Shown: positions 1-5,838 of the stretch, in pieces
How positions within the stretch are numbered: the first letter of the stretch is position 1
Layout of the letters: each line of letters opens with the position of its first letter
Source of the DNA: an uncultured Eubacteriales bacterium
GTDB lineage: Bacteria; Bacillota; Clostridia; Oscillospirales; Butyricicoccaceae
Direction: 5' to 3'
Assembly (NCBI GenBank): GCA_934630445.1
Contig: CAKTWY010000104.1
Location: 1-9,171 of the forward strand
Length of the DNA: 9,171 nt
Notes under the pieces: model-generated
The model's input: only the letters and a program-made list of their open reading frames with translations
Databases searched by the model: none
What the model was told of the DNA's origin: nothing
Program-made: the position numbers and the translations under genes

Positions 1-127
1 CCTTTATCGATATCAGCAGAGCCACCTTGCCGCACGGCAGGTTGGCGCGGGTTCATTGAGCTGATTCTCTCACCCGTCTCTTGATAAAATCTGATAAATG
101 TATTTGATTTTGACAGTTATTATACGC

Positions 128-1024
128 TTATTTCGCACGCCTGTCAAGCCGCTTGTTCCTCTCTGCGCATTCTTTTCTATACTGTGTAGGCGTTTTTCCT
201 GTGTACTTCTTAAAAATCACAGAAAAATAATCCGACGCCGCAAACCCCAGTGTAAAAGCCGTTTCAGTCACACCTTTTCCCTGTTCCAAAAGCCTCTGCG
301 CCTGCTCAACTTTGCAGTAATTAATATAATCACGCGGCGGCGTTCCGACTTCTCTTTGAAAGCACGTTTTAAACCATGACAGCGACATTCCGCAGTGTGC
401 CGCTACCTGTTCCAGGGTAAACGGCTGCGTCAAATGCGCCTGAATGTATCTGACGGCCGACTCGATTTTCTCAGGCCCGCGCGCAGCCGGCCGGCGTGCC
501 AGCACCACCACGCGATAGAGGCAGCATACAAGTGTTTGCCGCGCCCATTCGCGCATCATCTCATCCCCGCTTGAGAGAGCGGTGAAGGCTTCATACAGCG
601 CTCTGTTCACAGAATCCTCTCCGGCAAACAAATGCGGGAGACGCCGCAGCGCGCCCCGCAGTTCGTCAGCATGCGGGTCATCGAGGCCAAAAAACGGCAT
701 ATGTTCGGATAAGTCAATCTGCATCCATATGAGCCTGCAGTTCCCTTCCGGACAACCGCCGGAACTGTGCGCTTCATCCGGATATGTAACAAAAATATCC
801 GCCCCGGACAGGGAAAACCGTCTGTTTTCAACCTCATACACCTGAAAGCCCCGGACCAAAAACACAATCTCCAGACACCCTTTATGAATATGCGCCTCCA
901 AGGGGGTTCCCGCCCGGTTGGCAGAGCACACGCCAAAGGTGCGCAGGGCCGCTATCCCGCTCTGCTCAGAAGTAAGAATCTTCCTGTGTTCCAGCCAGCA
1001 GAATGCATCCACCCAGTCAACCAC
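128..1024 (-). CDS. AraC-family transcriptional regulator with N-terminal cupin-like sensor
   Basis: This is a one-component DNA-binding regulator of about 298 residues, a full length for the family. The N-terminal half (about residues 42-90) has a cupin-like pattern, with AHIHKG, then a run of alternating hydrophobic residues, then YPDEAHS. This is the usual effector-sensing domain of AraC proteins. The C-terminal part is a standard AraC HTH_18 domain: first helix-turn-helix FTLEQVAAHCGMSLSWFKTCF (about 202-222) and second ending with FKKYTGKTPTQYR (about 271-283). I chose the GTG at 1024 because AAAAGGGGA lies 9 bases upstream. The longest frame begins with TTG at 1051, which has no visible ribosome binding site. 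The gene is divergent from the UroD-family gene and separated by about 110 bases, so it probably controls that gene and perhaps the transporter. The effector cannot be read from sequence; a sugar is the commonest type for this architecture. Confidence 0.93.
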   Translation of the reverse strand: MVDWVDAFCWLEHRKILTSEQSGIAALRTFGVCSANRAGTPLEAHIHKGCLEIVFLVRGFQVYEVENRRFSLSGADIFVTYPDEAHSSGGCPEGNCRLIWMQIDLSEHMPFFGLDDPHADELRGALRRLPHLFAGEDSVNRALYEAFTALSSGDEMMREWARQTLVCCLYRVVVLARRPAARGPEKIESAVRYIQAHLTQPFTLEQVAAHCGMSLSWFKTCFQREVGTPPRDYINYCKVEQAQRLLEQGKGVTETAFTLGFAASDYFSVIFKKYTGKTPTQYRKECAERNKRLDRRAK

Positions 1025-1033
1025 GCCGATCGA

Positions 1034-1042
1034 TCCCCTTTT
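1034..1042 (-). promoter_or_regulatory. Ribosome binding site deciding the AraC start
   Basis: Read on the minus strand this is AAAAGGGGA, 9 bases before the GTG at 1022-1024. It would lie inside the coding frame if translation began at the TTG at 1049-1051. Its presence favours the shorter protein. Confidence 0.5.
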
Positions 1043-1060
1043 CCCTTTCAAATTGTATTG

Positions 1061-1080
1061 TGTGCATTCTCAAATGCACA
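1061..1080. promoter_or_regulatory. Candidate operator: perfect 8+8 bp inverted repeat in the divergent region
   Basis: TGTGCATT (1061-1068) and AATGCACA (1073-1080) are exact reverse complements separated by CTCA. The site lies between the divergent AraC and UroD-family genes and overlaps the predicted -35 hexamer of the plus-strand promoter. Position and symmetry suggest a regulator binding site. AraC proteins usually bind direct rather than inverted repeats, so another dimeric regulator is equally possible. On the minus strand it would fall in the leader of the regulator mRNA, where it could also form a small hairpin. Confidence 0.5.
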
Positions 1081-1102
1081 ACAGGTCTGCAGCCATTATA
1101 CT
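1075..1102 (+). promoter_or_regulatory. Possible promoter of the UroD-family gene
   Basis: TGCACA (1075-1080, 4 of 6 to the sigma-70/SigA -35 consensus), a 16-base spacer, then TATACT (1097-1102, 5 of 6 to the -10 consensus). The weak -35 is covered by the right arm of the inverted repeat at 1061-1080, as expected for a regulated promoter. Transcription would start roughly 25-30 bases before the start codon at 1138. This is a pattern match only. Confidence 0.35.
1095..1100 (-). promoter_or_regulatory. Possible -10 element of the AraC regulator promoter
   Basis: On the minus strand these bases read TATAAT, a perfect -10 hexamer, in the correct direction for the regulator gene. No good -35 is seen 16-18 bases upstream; GATAAA is the nearest. 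It overlaps the plus-strand -10, so the two promoters would compete for polymerase if both are real. Confidence 0.3.
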
Positions 1103-1137
1103 ATCATTATCAATACTTTTATCGGAGGAAGCGCGTT

Positions 1138-2151
1138 ATGACTTCGAAGGAACTTGTTTTACGCACGTTGGAATGGAGCAATACGGACGGCCGTGTTGCA
1201 CGGCAGCTGTGGGATCTGCCGTGGGCATCTCAACATTATCCCGATCAGCTCAGGCAATTAAAAAACGATTTTACCTGGGACATCGACAGCCCCGAAACCG
1301 TATACACGCACCCGCCGGTCACGCGCGGCGCACAGTATGACCCCGGCGAATTTATCGACGAATGGGGCTGCGTCTTCACCAACATACACAGCGGCGTCAT
1401 CGGCGAGGTCAAGCACCCGATCGTATCGGCTGATGACTGGTCTGACGCAGGCAGCGTTCACATCCCGGAGGAATTGATCGACTTTGATATCGAGCAGGTC
1501 AACCGTTCCTGTGCCGATAAAGCTGCGCTCTTTTTATTAAGCGGCTGCTGTCCCCGGCCGTTTGAGCGGCTTCAGTTCATCCGCGGAACCGCGAACTTAT
1601 ATATGGATCTCATGGATCCACCCCCAAAAATGCTTGCATTTATGGAACGCATGCATGATTTCTACTGTCGGCTGCTGACAAAATGGGCGAAAACCAATGT
1701 TGACGCATTAAATTTTATGGATGACTGGGGGGCGCAGACCGACCTGCTCATCAGCCCTGTTCTGTGGGAACGTTTCTTCCAGCCCATGTACCGCGACTAT
1801 ATCGAAATTGCTCACTCAAACGGCAAAAAAATCTTTATGCATTCTGACGGCAATATTTTGCGCATCCTCCCCAAGCTGATTGACCTCGGTCTTGACGCGA
1901 TCAACTCGCAGATTTTTTGCATGGGGTTGGAGAATCTCGCGCCCTACCGGGGAAAAATAACATTTTGGGGCGAAATCGACCGGCAGCATCTTCTGCCGCA
2001 TGGCTCCGCTGAAGAGATCCGCCGCGCAGTGGAAAGCGTATACCACACACTCTGGGCAGACGGAGGCTGCATTGCCCAGTGTGAATTCGGCCCCGGCGCC
2101 GATCCTCAAAATGTGTATCATGTGTTCTCATCGTGGGCAGCGCTCCGCTGA
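1138..2151 (+). CDS. Uroporphyrinogen decarboxylase (UroD/MtaA/CmuA superfamily) protein
   Basis: This complete protein of 337 residues has the UroD-like TIM-barrel pattern. Visible landmarks are DEWGCVFTN (about 74-82), SGCCPRPFERLQFIRG (135-150), FMDDWGAQ (193-200), KIFMHSDGNI (231-240), WGEIDRQHLLP (277-287) and the end motif IAQCEFGPGADPQNV (312-326). The ATG at 1138 has GGAGGA 8-10 bases upstream; an in-frame extension to 1003 would run through the promoter region. True UroD makes coproporphyrinogen III, but no haem gene is nearby. Superfamily members such as MtaA, MtbA and CmuA instead move methyl groups to or from corrinoids. In those the zinc site is His-x-Cys plus a distant Cys; here it reads His235-Ser-Asp237 with Cys315. 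Substrate is unknown. Methyl transfer in catabolism is possible, but no corrinoid protein is encoded here. It is divergent from the AraC regulator and upstream of an ABC importer. Confidence 0.9.
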   Translation: MTSKELVLRTLEWSNTDGRVARQLWDLPWASQHYPDQLRQLKNDFTWDIDSPETVYTHPPVTRGAQYDPGEFIDEWGCVFTNIHSGVIGEVKHPIVSADDWSDAGSVHIPEELIDFDIEQVNRSCADKAALFLLSGCCPRPFERLQFIRGTANLYMDLMDPPPKMLAFMERMHDFYCRLLTKWAKTNVDALNFMDDWGAQTDLLISPVLWERFFQPMYRDYIEIAHSNGKKIFMHSDGNILRILPKLIDLGLDAINSQIFCMGLENLAPYRGKITFWGEIDRQHLLPHGSAEEIRRAVESVYHTLWADGGCIAQCEFGPGADPQNVYHVFSSWAALR

Positions 2152-2402
2152 GCACCGCGTTCTCCCTGCATACACCGGGCATGCGTCAGTTCGCAGCCTG
2201 AACGCCATGAACCTTTCGGGCGTGACTGCGGGCAGCACCTCGGTACCGGGTTCCCTCACGCAGGCAACCGTGCACGCCGCCCGGCGCCTGCATGGATTGT
2301 ATCATATGCATGCCGCCCGATGCAAGGCGCGCGGCTGCGCCTTCCGGGTACCCTCTCCCCGTCTCCAGCCATATGGCGTTTCTTCACACGCAGCATCAAT
2401 CG

Positions 2403-2439
2403 GCACAAAATAAATTGCAATCTAAAAATTATTTTGTGC
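2403..2439. promoter_or_regulatory. Perfect 11+11 bp AT-rich inverted repeat, candidate operator
   Basis: GCACAAAATAA (2403-2413) and TTATTTTGTGC (2429-2439) are exact reverse complements around a 15-base spacer. The repeat marks the switch from GC-rich to AT-rich sequence about 300 bases before the importer and lies upstream of the candidate promoter at 2494-2523. A regulator site is the simplest reading. A stem-loop is possible, but the arms are A/T-rich and no U-tract follows, so it is not a good terminator. Confidence 0.45.
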
Positions 2440-2493
2440 AGATGTCCAGTACAATCAAAGGACATAAACACAAGCCAGGGCGACAATATGCCA

Positions 2494-2523
2494 TTTACTC
2501 CCGCTTGTCAGGCACTGTATAAT
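2494..2523 (+). promoter_or_regulatory. Possible promoter for the importer operon
   Basis: TTTACT (2494-2499, 4 of 6 to -35), an 18-base spacer, and a perfect TATAAT (2518-2523). It would give a leader of about 200 bases before the binding-protein start at 2736. A closer-matching TTGTCA (2505-2510) lies only 7 bases from the -10, which is too near. This is a pattern match only; other AT-rich hexamers in 2540-2610 could serve instead. Confidence 0.35.
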
Positions 2524-2638
2524 GAAGAAAAATAAACAATTCAATCAGATAACACGTACTATAACTGTGCAATTTTTACAATAAACTGCAGCATATTTGC
2601 TTTATCCCCTTTTCAGAGCAGAGGATTCATGCCAAAAA

Positions 2639-2680
2639 GCACAGGGCATTCACAGCATTCCCGTTTCAAATGACCTGTGC
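2639..2680 (+). repeat. 7-bp inverted repeat in the putative importer leader
   Basis: GCACAGG (2639-2645) and CCTGTGC (2674-2680) are exact reverse complements around 28 bases. The loop contains GCATTC twice (2646-2651 and 2655-2660). If transcription starts near 2530 this would be a stem in the 5' leader, ending about 40 bases before the ribosome binding site. No T-run follows, so it is not a terminator. It may be chance. Confidence 0.3.
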
Positions 2681-2735
2681 CTGCGCGAGACGAGCCGAAC
2701 CAGTAAATTTATATATTGTATGGGAGGAACTACTT

Positions 2736-4706
2736 ATGTCAAAGCGTATCCTGGCAATGACCCTTGCGGTGCTCATGCTGTTTGCACTGCTCTCCGGCTG
2801 CGCGCAAAAAAGCAGCGAAGAGCCTCAGCCCGAACAGCCCGCACAGACCGAGACCCCTGCGCCCCCTGCTGAACCGGAAGGCCTGAAGGAAGCACCCATG
2901 CTCGCGGAAAAAGTCGCTGCCGGCACCCTTCCGAAGGTCGAGGACAGGATGCCGAAGGAAGAGGACATCCTCGTCAGCGACACATATGAGAGCACCGGCG
3001 TCTATGGCGGCGACTTCAACTACACCTGGATGGGCGTAGACGACAAGTGGAGCGCAGGCATGCTGACGGAAGAGCCGCTCTTCCGCTTTCTGCCGGACGG
3101 CTCGGGCCTTGAGCCGAACGTGGCGAAAAGCTATGAAGTCAACGAAAATGCCACTGAGTACATCATCCACTTCCGCGAGGGGATGAAGTGGTCCGACGGG
3201 GAAGACTTCAACACCGACGACGTCATCTTTTACTGGGAGCACATGCTCCTGAAGGAGACCTTCGGCAAGCAGCTTTACGACTGCTATTATTCGACCGATC
3301 CCGCCACAGGCGAGCGCGCCGTGTGCACGGTGGAAAAGATCGACGACTACACCGTGAAGGTCACGCACAAATATCCGAGCCCGCTCTTCCTCGAGCGGCT
3401 TGCCATCGACAACAAATGGTTCTACATGCCCGAGCATTTCATGAAGACGATCCTTCCCGAATTCATCGGCGATGAAAAAGCGCTGGAAGAGGCGCAGAAG
3501 CGCGGCTTCAACGACGCCGAATCCCTCAACAAGCAGTACGGCTATTACTACTGGCTGTATCCCGAGATCCCGACGCTCAACGCATGGGTGGCGACAAACG
3601 ACGCCAATTCCGCCCAATTTGTAATGGAACGCAATCCGTACTACTGGAAAACAGACAGCAACGGCAGCCAGCTGCCGTATATCGATCGCGTTGTATGCAC
3701 CAAGGTTGAGGATGCAAGCCACAAGCTTCTGAACACGCTTGCAGGCGACAACTCGCTGCAGCAGCTCGAGTTCTCCGACTTCACTGTCCTGAAAGAGGGC
3801 GAAGCGGCCGGCAACTACTCGGTTTACCTTTGGAACACCCCGAAATGGTGCAACACCGATCTCGAACTCAACCAGACCTGCAAGGATGAAAAGCTGCGCG
3901 AGCTGTTCCAGGACATCCGCTTCCGCGAAGCGCTCTCCGTCGCTGCCAACCGCGCGGAAATCGCCGAGATCGTCTACGACGGACTGGCCGATCCGCAGAA
4001 CGCGGCTGTTCCCGAGGGACTGCAGGGTTATGTCGAAGGCGCGAAGGATCAATGGGCGGAATACGATGTCGCCCGCGCAAACCAGCTTCTGGACGAAATC
4101 GGCCTGAAGTACGATGCGAAAAACGAGTACAGGACGCATAAGGACGGCTCTGAGCTGACGCTCACCATGCACTACAACAACGGCCTGACCGACGCGCCCG
4201 CGCTCTCCGAGCTTTTGACGAAATACTTTGAAGCGGTCGGCCTGCGCACGGTCGCAAAGCCCGTCGACAACACCTATTTCACCGATATGAAGTACAACAA
4301 TGAGCTTGAAGTCTGCCTCGAATCGGCTCCCGGCATCGTAAATGTATCGCTGCGCCCGGATGTGCTCGTTCCGCTGCGCGTCATCACGCCGTGGTTTGGC
4401 ATGTACGGCCTTTATAACGCGACAGGCGGCGCCGAGGGCGTCAAGCCTGAAGGCGATGTGGCTGAGATCATGAACCTCTGGACCAAGCTGAGCGCCTCCA
4501 CCAGCACGGAGGAGATCAACAAGTATGGCGACGAGATCATCAAGCTGCACAACAAAAACCGCTGGATGATCGGCTTCGTCTCCGGTACGCCGCAGCTGCT
4601 TGCGGTGAGCAACACGATGAAGAACGTTCCCGAGAATTATATCTATTGCGACGAATTCAGAAGCTGGGGTAACGGCAAACCCTTCCAGTTCTATATCGAA
4701 CAGTAA
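2736..4706 (+). CDS. ABC transporter substrate-binding lipoprotein, SBP_bac_5 (Opp/Dpp) family
   Basis: This 656-residue solute receptor is anchored outside the membrane and delivers ligand to the permeases encoded downstream. Residues 1-22 are a lipoprotein signal: MSKR, a hydrophobic stretch, and lipobox LSGC with Cys22 as the lipidation site. Residues 23-50 are a flexible Gln/Glu/Pro/Ala-rich linker. The family-5 fold follows, with the typical entry pattern EPLFRFLPDGSGLEPNVAKS, then IIHFREGMKWSDGEDFNTDDVIFYWE, and later FREALSVAANRAEI. The ATG at 2736 has GGGAGGA about 7 bases upstream; an extension to 2670 would put residues before the signal peptide. At 656 residues it is longer than classic OppA or DppA (about 530-545), resembling the large members often linked to oligosaccharide uptake. 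Ligand is therefore uncertain: peptide or oligosaccharide. It is first in the importer cluster and followed by a hairpin that could favour its higher expression. Confidence 0.95.
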   Translation: MSKRILAMTLAVLMLFALLSGCAQKSSEEPQPEQPAQTETPAPPAEPEGLKEAPMLAEKVAAGTLPKVEDRMPKEEDILVSDTYESTGVYGGDFNYTWMGVDDKWSAGMLTEEPLFRFLPDGSGLEPNVAKSYEVNENATEYIIHFREGMKWSDGEDFNTDDVIFYWEHMLLKETFGKQLYDCYYSTDPATGERAVCTVEKIDDYTVKVTHKYPSPLFLERLAIDNKWFYMPEHFMKTILPEFIGDEKALEEAQKRGFNDAESLNKQYGYYYWLYPEIPTLNAWVATNDANSAQFVMERNPYYWKTDSNGSQLPYIDRVVCTKVEDASHKLLNTLAGDNSLQQLEFSDFTVLKEGEAAGNYSVYLWNTPKWCNTDLELNQTCKDEKLRELFQDIRFREALSVAANRAEIAEIVYDGLADPQNAAVPEGLQGYVEGAKDQWAEYDVARANQLLDEIGLKYDAKNEYRTHKDGSELTLTMHYNNGLTDAPALSELLTKYFEAVGLRTVAKPVDNTYFTDMKYNNELEVCLESAPGIVNVSLRPDVLVPLRVITPWFGMYGLYNATGGAEGVKPEGDVAEIMNLWTKLSASTSTEEINKYGDEIIKLHNKNRWMIGFVSGTPQLLAVSNTMKNVPENYIYCDEFRSWGNGKPFQFYIEQ

Positions 4707-4716
4707 AGGAAGCGAT

Positions 4717-4755
4717 AAAGGGCGGGCGGTATACAAAGTAGGCCGCCCGCCTTTT
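4717..4755 (+). terminator. Intra-operon GC-rich hairpin, partial terminator or mRNA stabiliser
   Basis: GGCGGGCGG (4721-4729) pairs perfectly with CCGCCCGCC (4743-4751) over a 13-base loop, followed by TTTT (4752-4755). AAAG before the left arm can extend the stem with the T-run. It starts 15 bases after the binding-protein stop and precedes the permease gene by about 85 bases. Such hairpins between a binding protein and its permeases commonly lower downstream expression or protect the upstream mRNA end. The T-run is short, so termination is probably incomplete. Confidence 0.72.
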
Positions 4756-4806
4756 CAGTTACGCAACAGCGCGCAGTATCCCGCATCCTGCCGCGCATGC
4801 GGTAAA

Positions 4807-4825
4807 TCCGGCGGATAGGGCCGGA
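4807..4825 (+). repeat. Small hairpin next to the permease ribosome binding site
   Basis: TCCGGC (4807-4812) and GCCGGA (4820-4825) pair over a 7-base loop. The right arm touches the first part of the purine-rich stretch that contains the ribosome binding site (GGAGGAGAGGAG, 4823-4834). The AGGAG nearest the ATG stays free, so any effect on translation would be modest. It could be chance in GC-rich sequence. Confidence 0.25.
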
Positions 4826-4839
4826 GGAGAGGAGTCAGC

Positions 4840-5829
4840 ATGCTAAAGTTTATCCTGCGCCGTATTTTGATCATGATCCCGACGGTGCTGATTATATCGG
4901 CCATCGTTTTCTGGGTCATCCAGCTGCCGCCGGGCGATTATATGACGACATACATATCCTCCATGGAGGCAAGCGGCGAGAGCTTCACCATGGAGACGAT
5001 CGAACAGATGCGCAAGGACTACGGGCTCGATCAGCCCTGGTATGTGCAGTATTACAAATGGATCACGAACATCCTGTTCAAGGGCGACTTCGGCTACTCG
5101 TTCATGTACAGCCGCCCCGTCACGTATCTTGTCGCCGAGCGCATGCCGACGACGCTCGCGGTGTCGATCACGACGATGCTCTTTACCTATATCGTAAGCA
5201 TCCCCATCGGCATCTATTCGGCCGTCAAGCAGTACTCCATCGGCGACTACGTCGCCACGACGATCGGCTTCCTCGGCATGGCGACGCCGAACTTCCTCCT
5301 GGCGATCATCCTGATGTTCCTTTCGCTCAAGTTTTTCGGCAACCCACTGCTGGGCCTTTTCTCAAAGGAATTCGTGAACGCGGCCTGGTCGTGGGCGAAG
5401 TTTGCCGATATGATGAAGCACATGATCATCCCCATCATCGTCATCGGCACGGCCAACACCTGCGGCCTGATCCGCATCATGCGCGGACAGATGCTCGACG
5501 AGCTCGACCAGCAGTATGTCATCACCGCCCGCGCCAAGGGTCTTTCCGAACGCAGGATCCTTTGGAAATACTGCGTGCGCGCGGCGCTCAACCCCATCGC
5601 CAGCTCGATCGGCTGGTCGCTGACGACCATTTTCACCGGCTCGACCATCTCCGCGATCGTCATGAACCTGCCGACCCAAGGGCCGATGCTGCAAAAAGCG
5701 CTGCTCAATCAGGACATGTATCTGGCGGGCAGCTGGCTTCTTCTCATGGCGGTTCTCACGGTCATCGGCACGCTGCTCTCGGACATCCTGCTTGCGTGGC
5801 TCGATCCGCGCATACGGCTGAGCAAGTGA
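4840..5829 (+). CDS. ABC transporter permease, OppB/DppB type
   Basis: This 329-residue integral membrane subunit forms half of the translocation channel, with the next gene's product. It opens with the family N-terminus MLKFILRRILIMIPTVLIIS (first membrane helix about 8-28) followed by QLPPGDY. About five more helices are visible near 103-127, 138-163, 193-214, 255-277 and 295-320. The cytoplasmic EAA loop that docks on the ATPases is DELDQQYVITARAKGLSERR (220-239), and the protein ends with the family signature LDPRIRL. AGGAG lies 5 bases before the ATG. Its stop is 9 bases before the next start, so the two permeases are translationally close. The QLPPGDYMTTY motif after helix 1 resembles, from memory, members near sugar-uptake genes more than classic peptide OppB. 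Confidence 0.95.
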   Translation: MLKFILRRILIMIPTVLIISAIVFWVIQLPPGDYMTTYISSMEASGESFTMETIEQMRKDYGLDQPWYVQYYKWITNILFKGDFGYSFMYSRPVTYLVAERMPTTLAVSITTMLFTYIVSIPIGIYSAVKQYSIGDYVATTIGFLGMATPNFLLAIILMFLSLKFFGNPLLGLFSKEFVNAAWSWAKFADMMKHMIIPIIVIGTANTCGLIRIMRGQMLDELDQQYVITARAKGLSERRILWKYCVRAALNPIASSIGWSLTTIFTGSTISAIVMNLPTQGPMLQKALLNQDMYLAGSWLLLMAVLTVIGTLLSDILLAWLDPRIRLSK

Positions 5830-5838
5830 GGTGAAAGA

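Larger units (their letters stand above)
2152..2735. other. 584-base intergenic region upstream of the importer
   Basis: I see no convincing gene here. The first half (about 2152-2400) is GC-rich, with short open frames on both strands that lack ribosome binding sites and recognisable protein patterns. It includes a 7-bp hairpin at 2324-2343 (AAGGCGC/GCGCCTT) with no T-run, so there is no clear terminator for the UroD-family gene. The second half (about 2400-2735) is markedly AT-rich and looks like a regulatory region, with an 11-bp inverted repeat, a TATAAT box, two TGTGCA words and a 7-bp inverted repeat in the leader. No known riboswitch class, tRNA or T-box was recognised. Confidence 0.6.

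Noticed and set aside
1..59. Possible C-terminal tail of a plus-strand gene ending with TGA at 57-59
   Set aside because: Nineteen codons are too few to judge. The other two plus frames are also open for 60-80 bases, and no terminator follows.
81..125. Promoter-like words TTGATA, TTGACA and TATTAT in AT-rich sequence beyond the regulator's 3' end
   Set aside because: No pair has acceptable spacing, and a plus-strand transcript would run antisense into the regulator gene with no gene to serve.
2324..2343. 7-bp hairpin AAGGCGC/GCGCCTT as a terminator for the UroD-family gene
   Set aside because: It lies about 170 bases past the stop and is not followed by a T-run.
2488..2535. A 15-codon open frame (MPFTPACQALYNEEK) that could be a leader peptide
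   Set aside because: Only a weak AGGG precedes it, it overlaps the candidate -10 TATAAT so would lie at or before the transcript start, and no attenuator follows.
2152..2735. CRISPR array or known riboswitch in the long intergenic region
   Set aside because: No regularly spaced direct repeats, and none of the conserved core words of riboswitch classes that I know were visible.
2739..4736. A 665-residue open frame on the minus strand, antisense to the whole binding-protein gene
   Set aside because: It mirrors codon-position bias of the GC-rich plus-strand gene, has no ribosome binding site or family motifs, and the plus-strand product is unmistakable.
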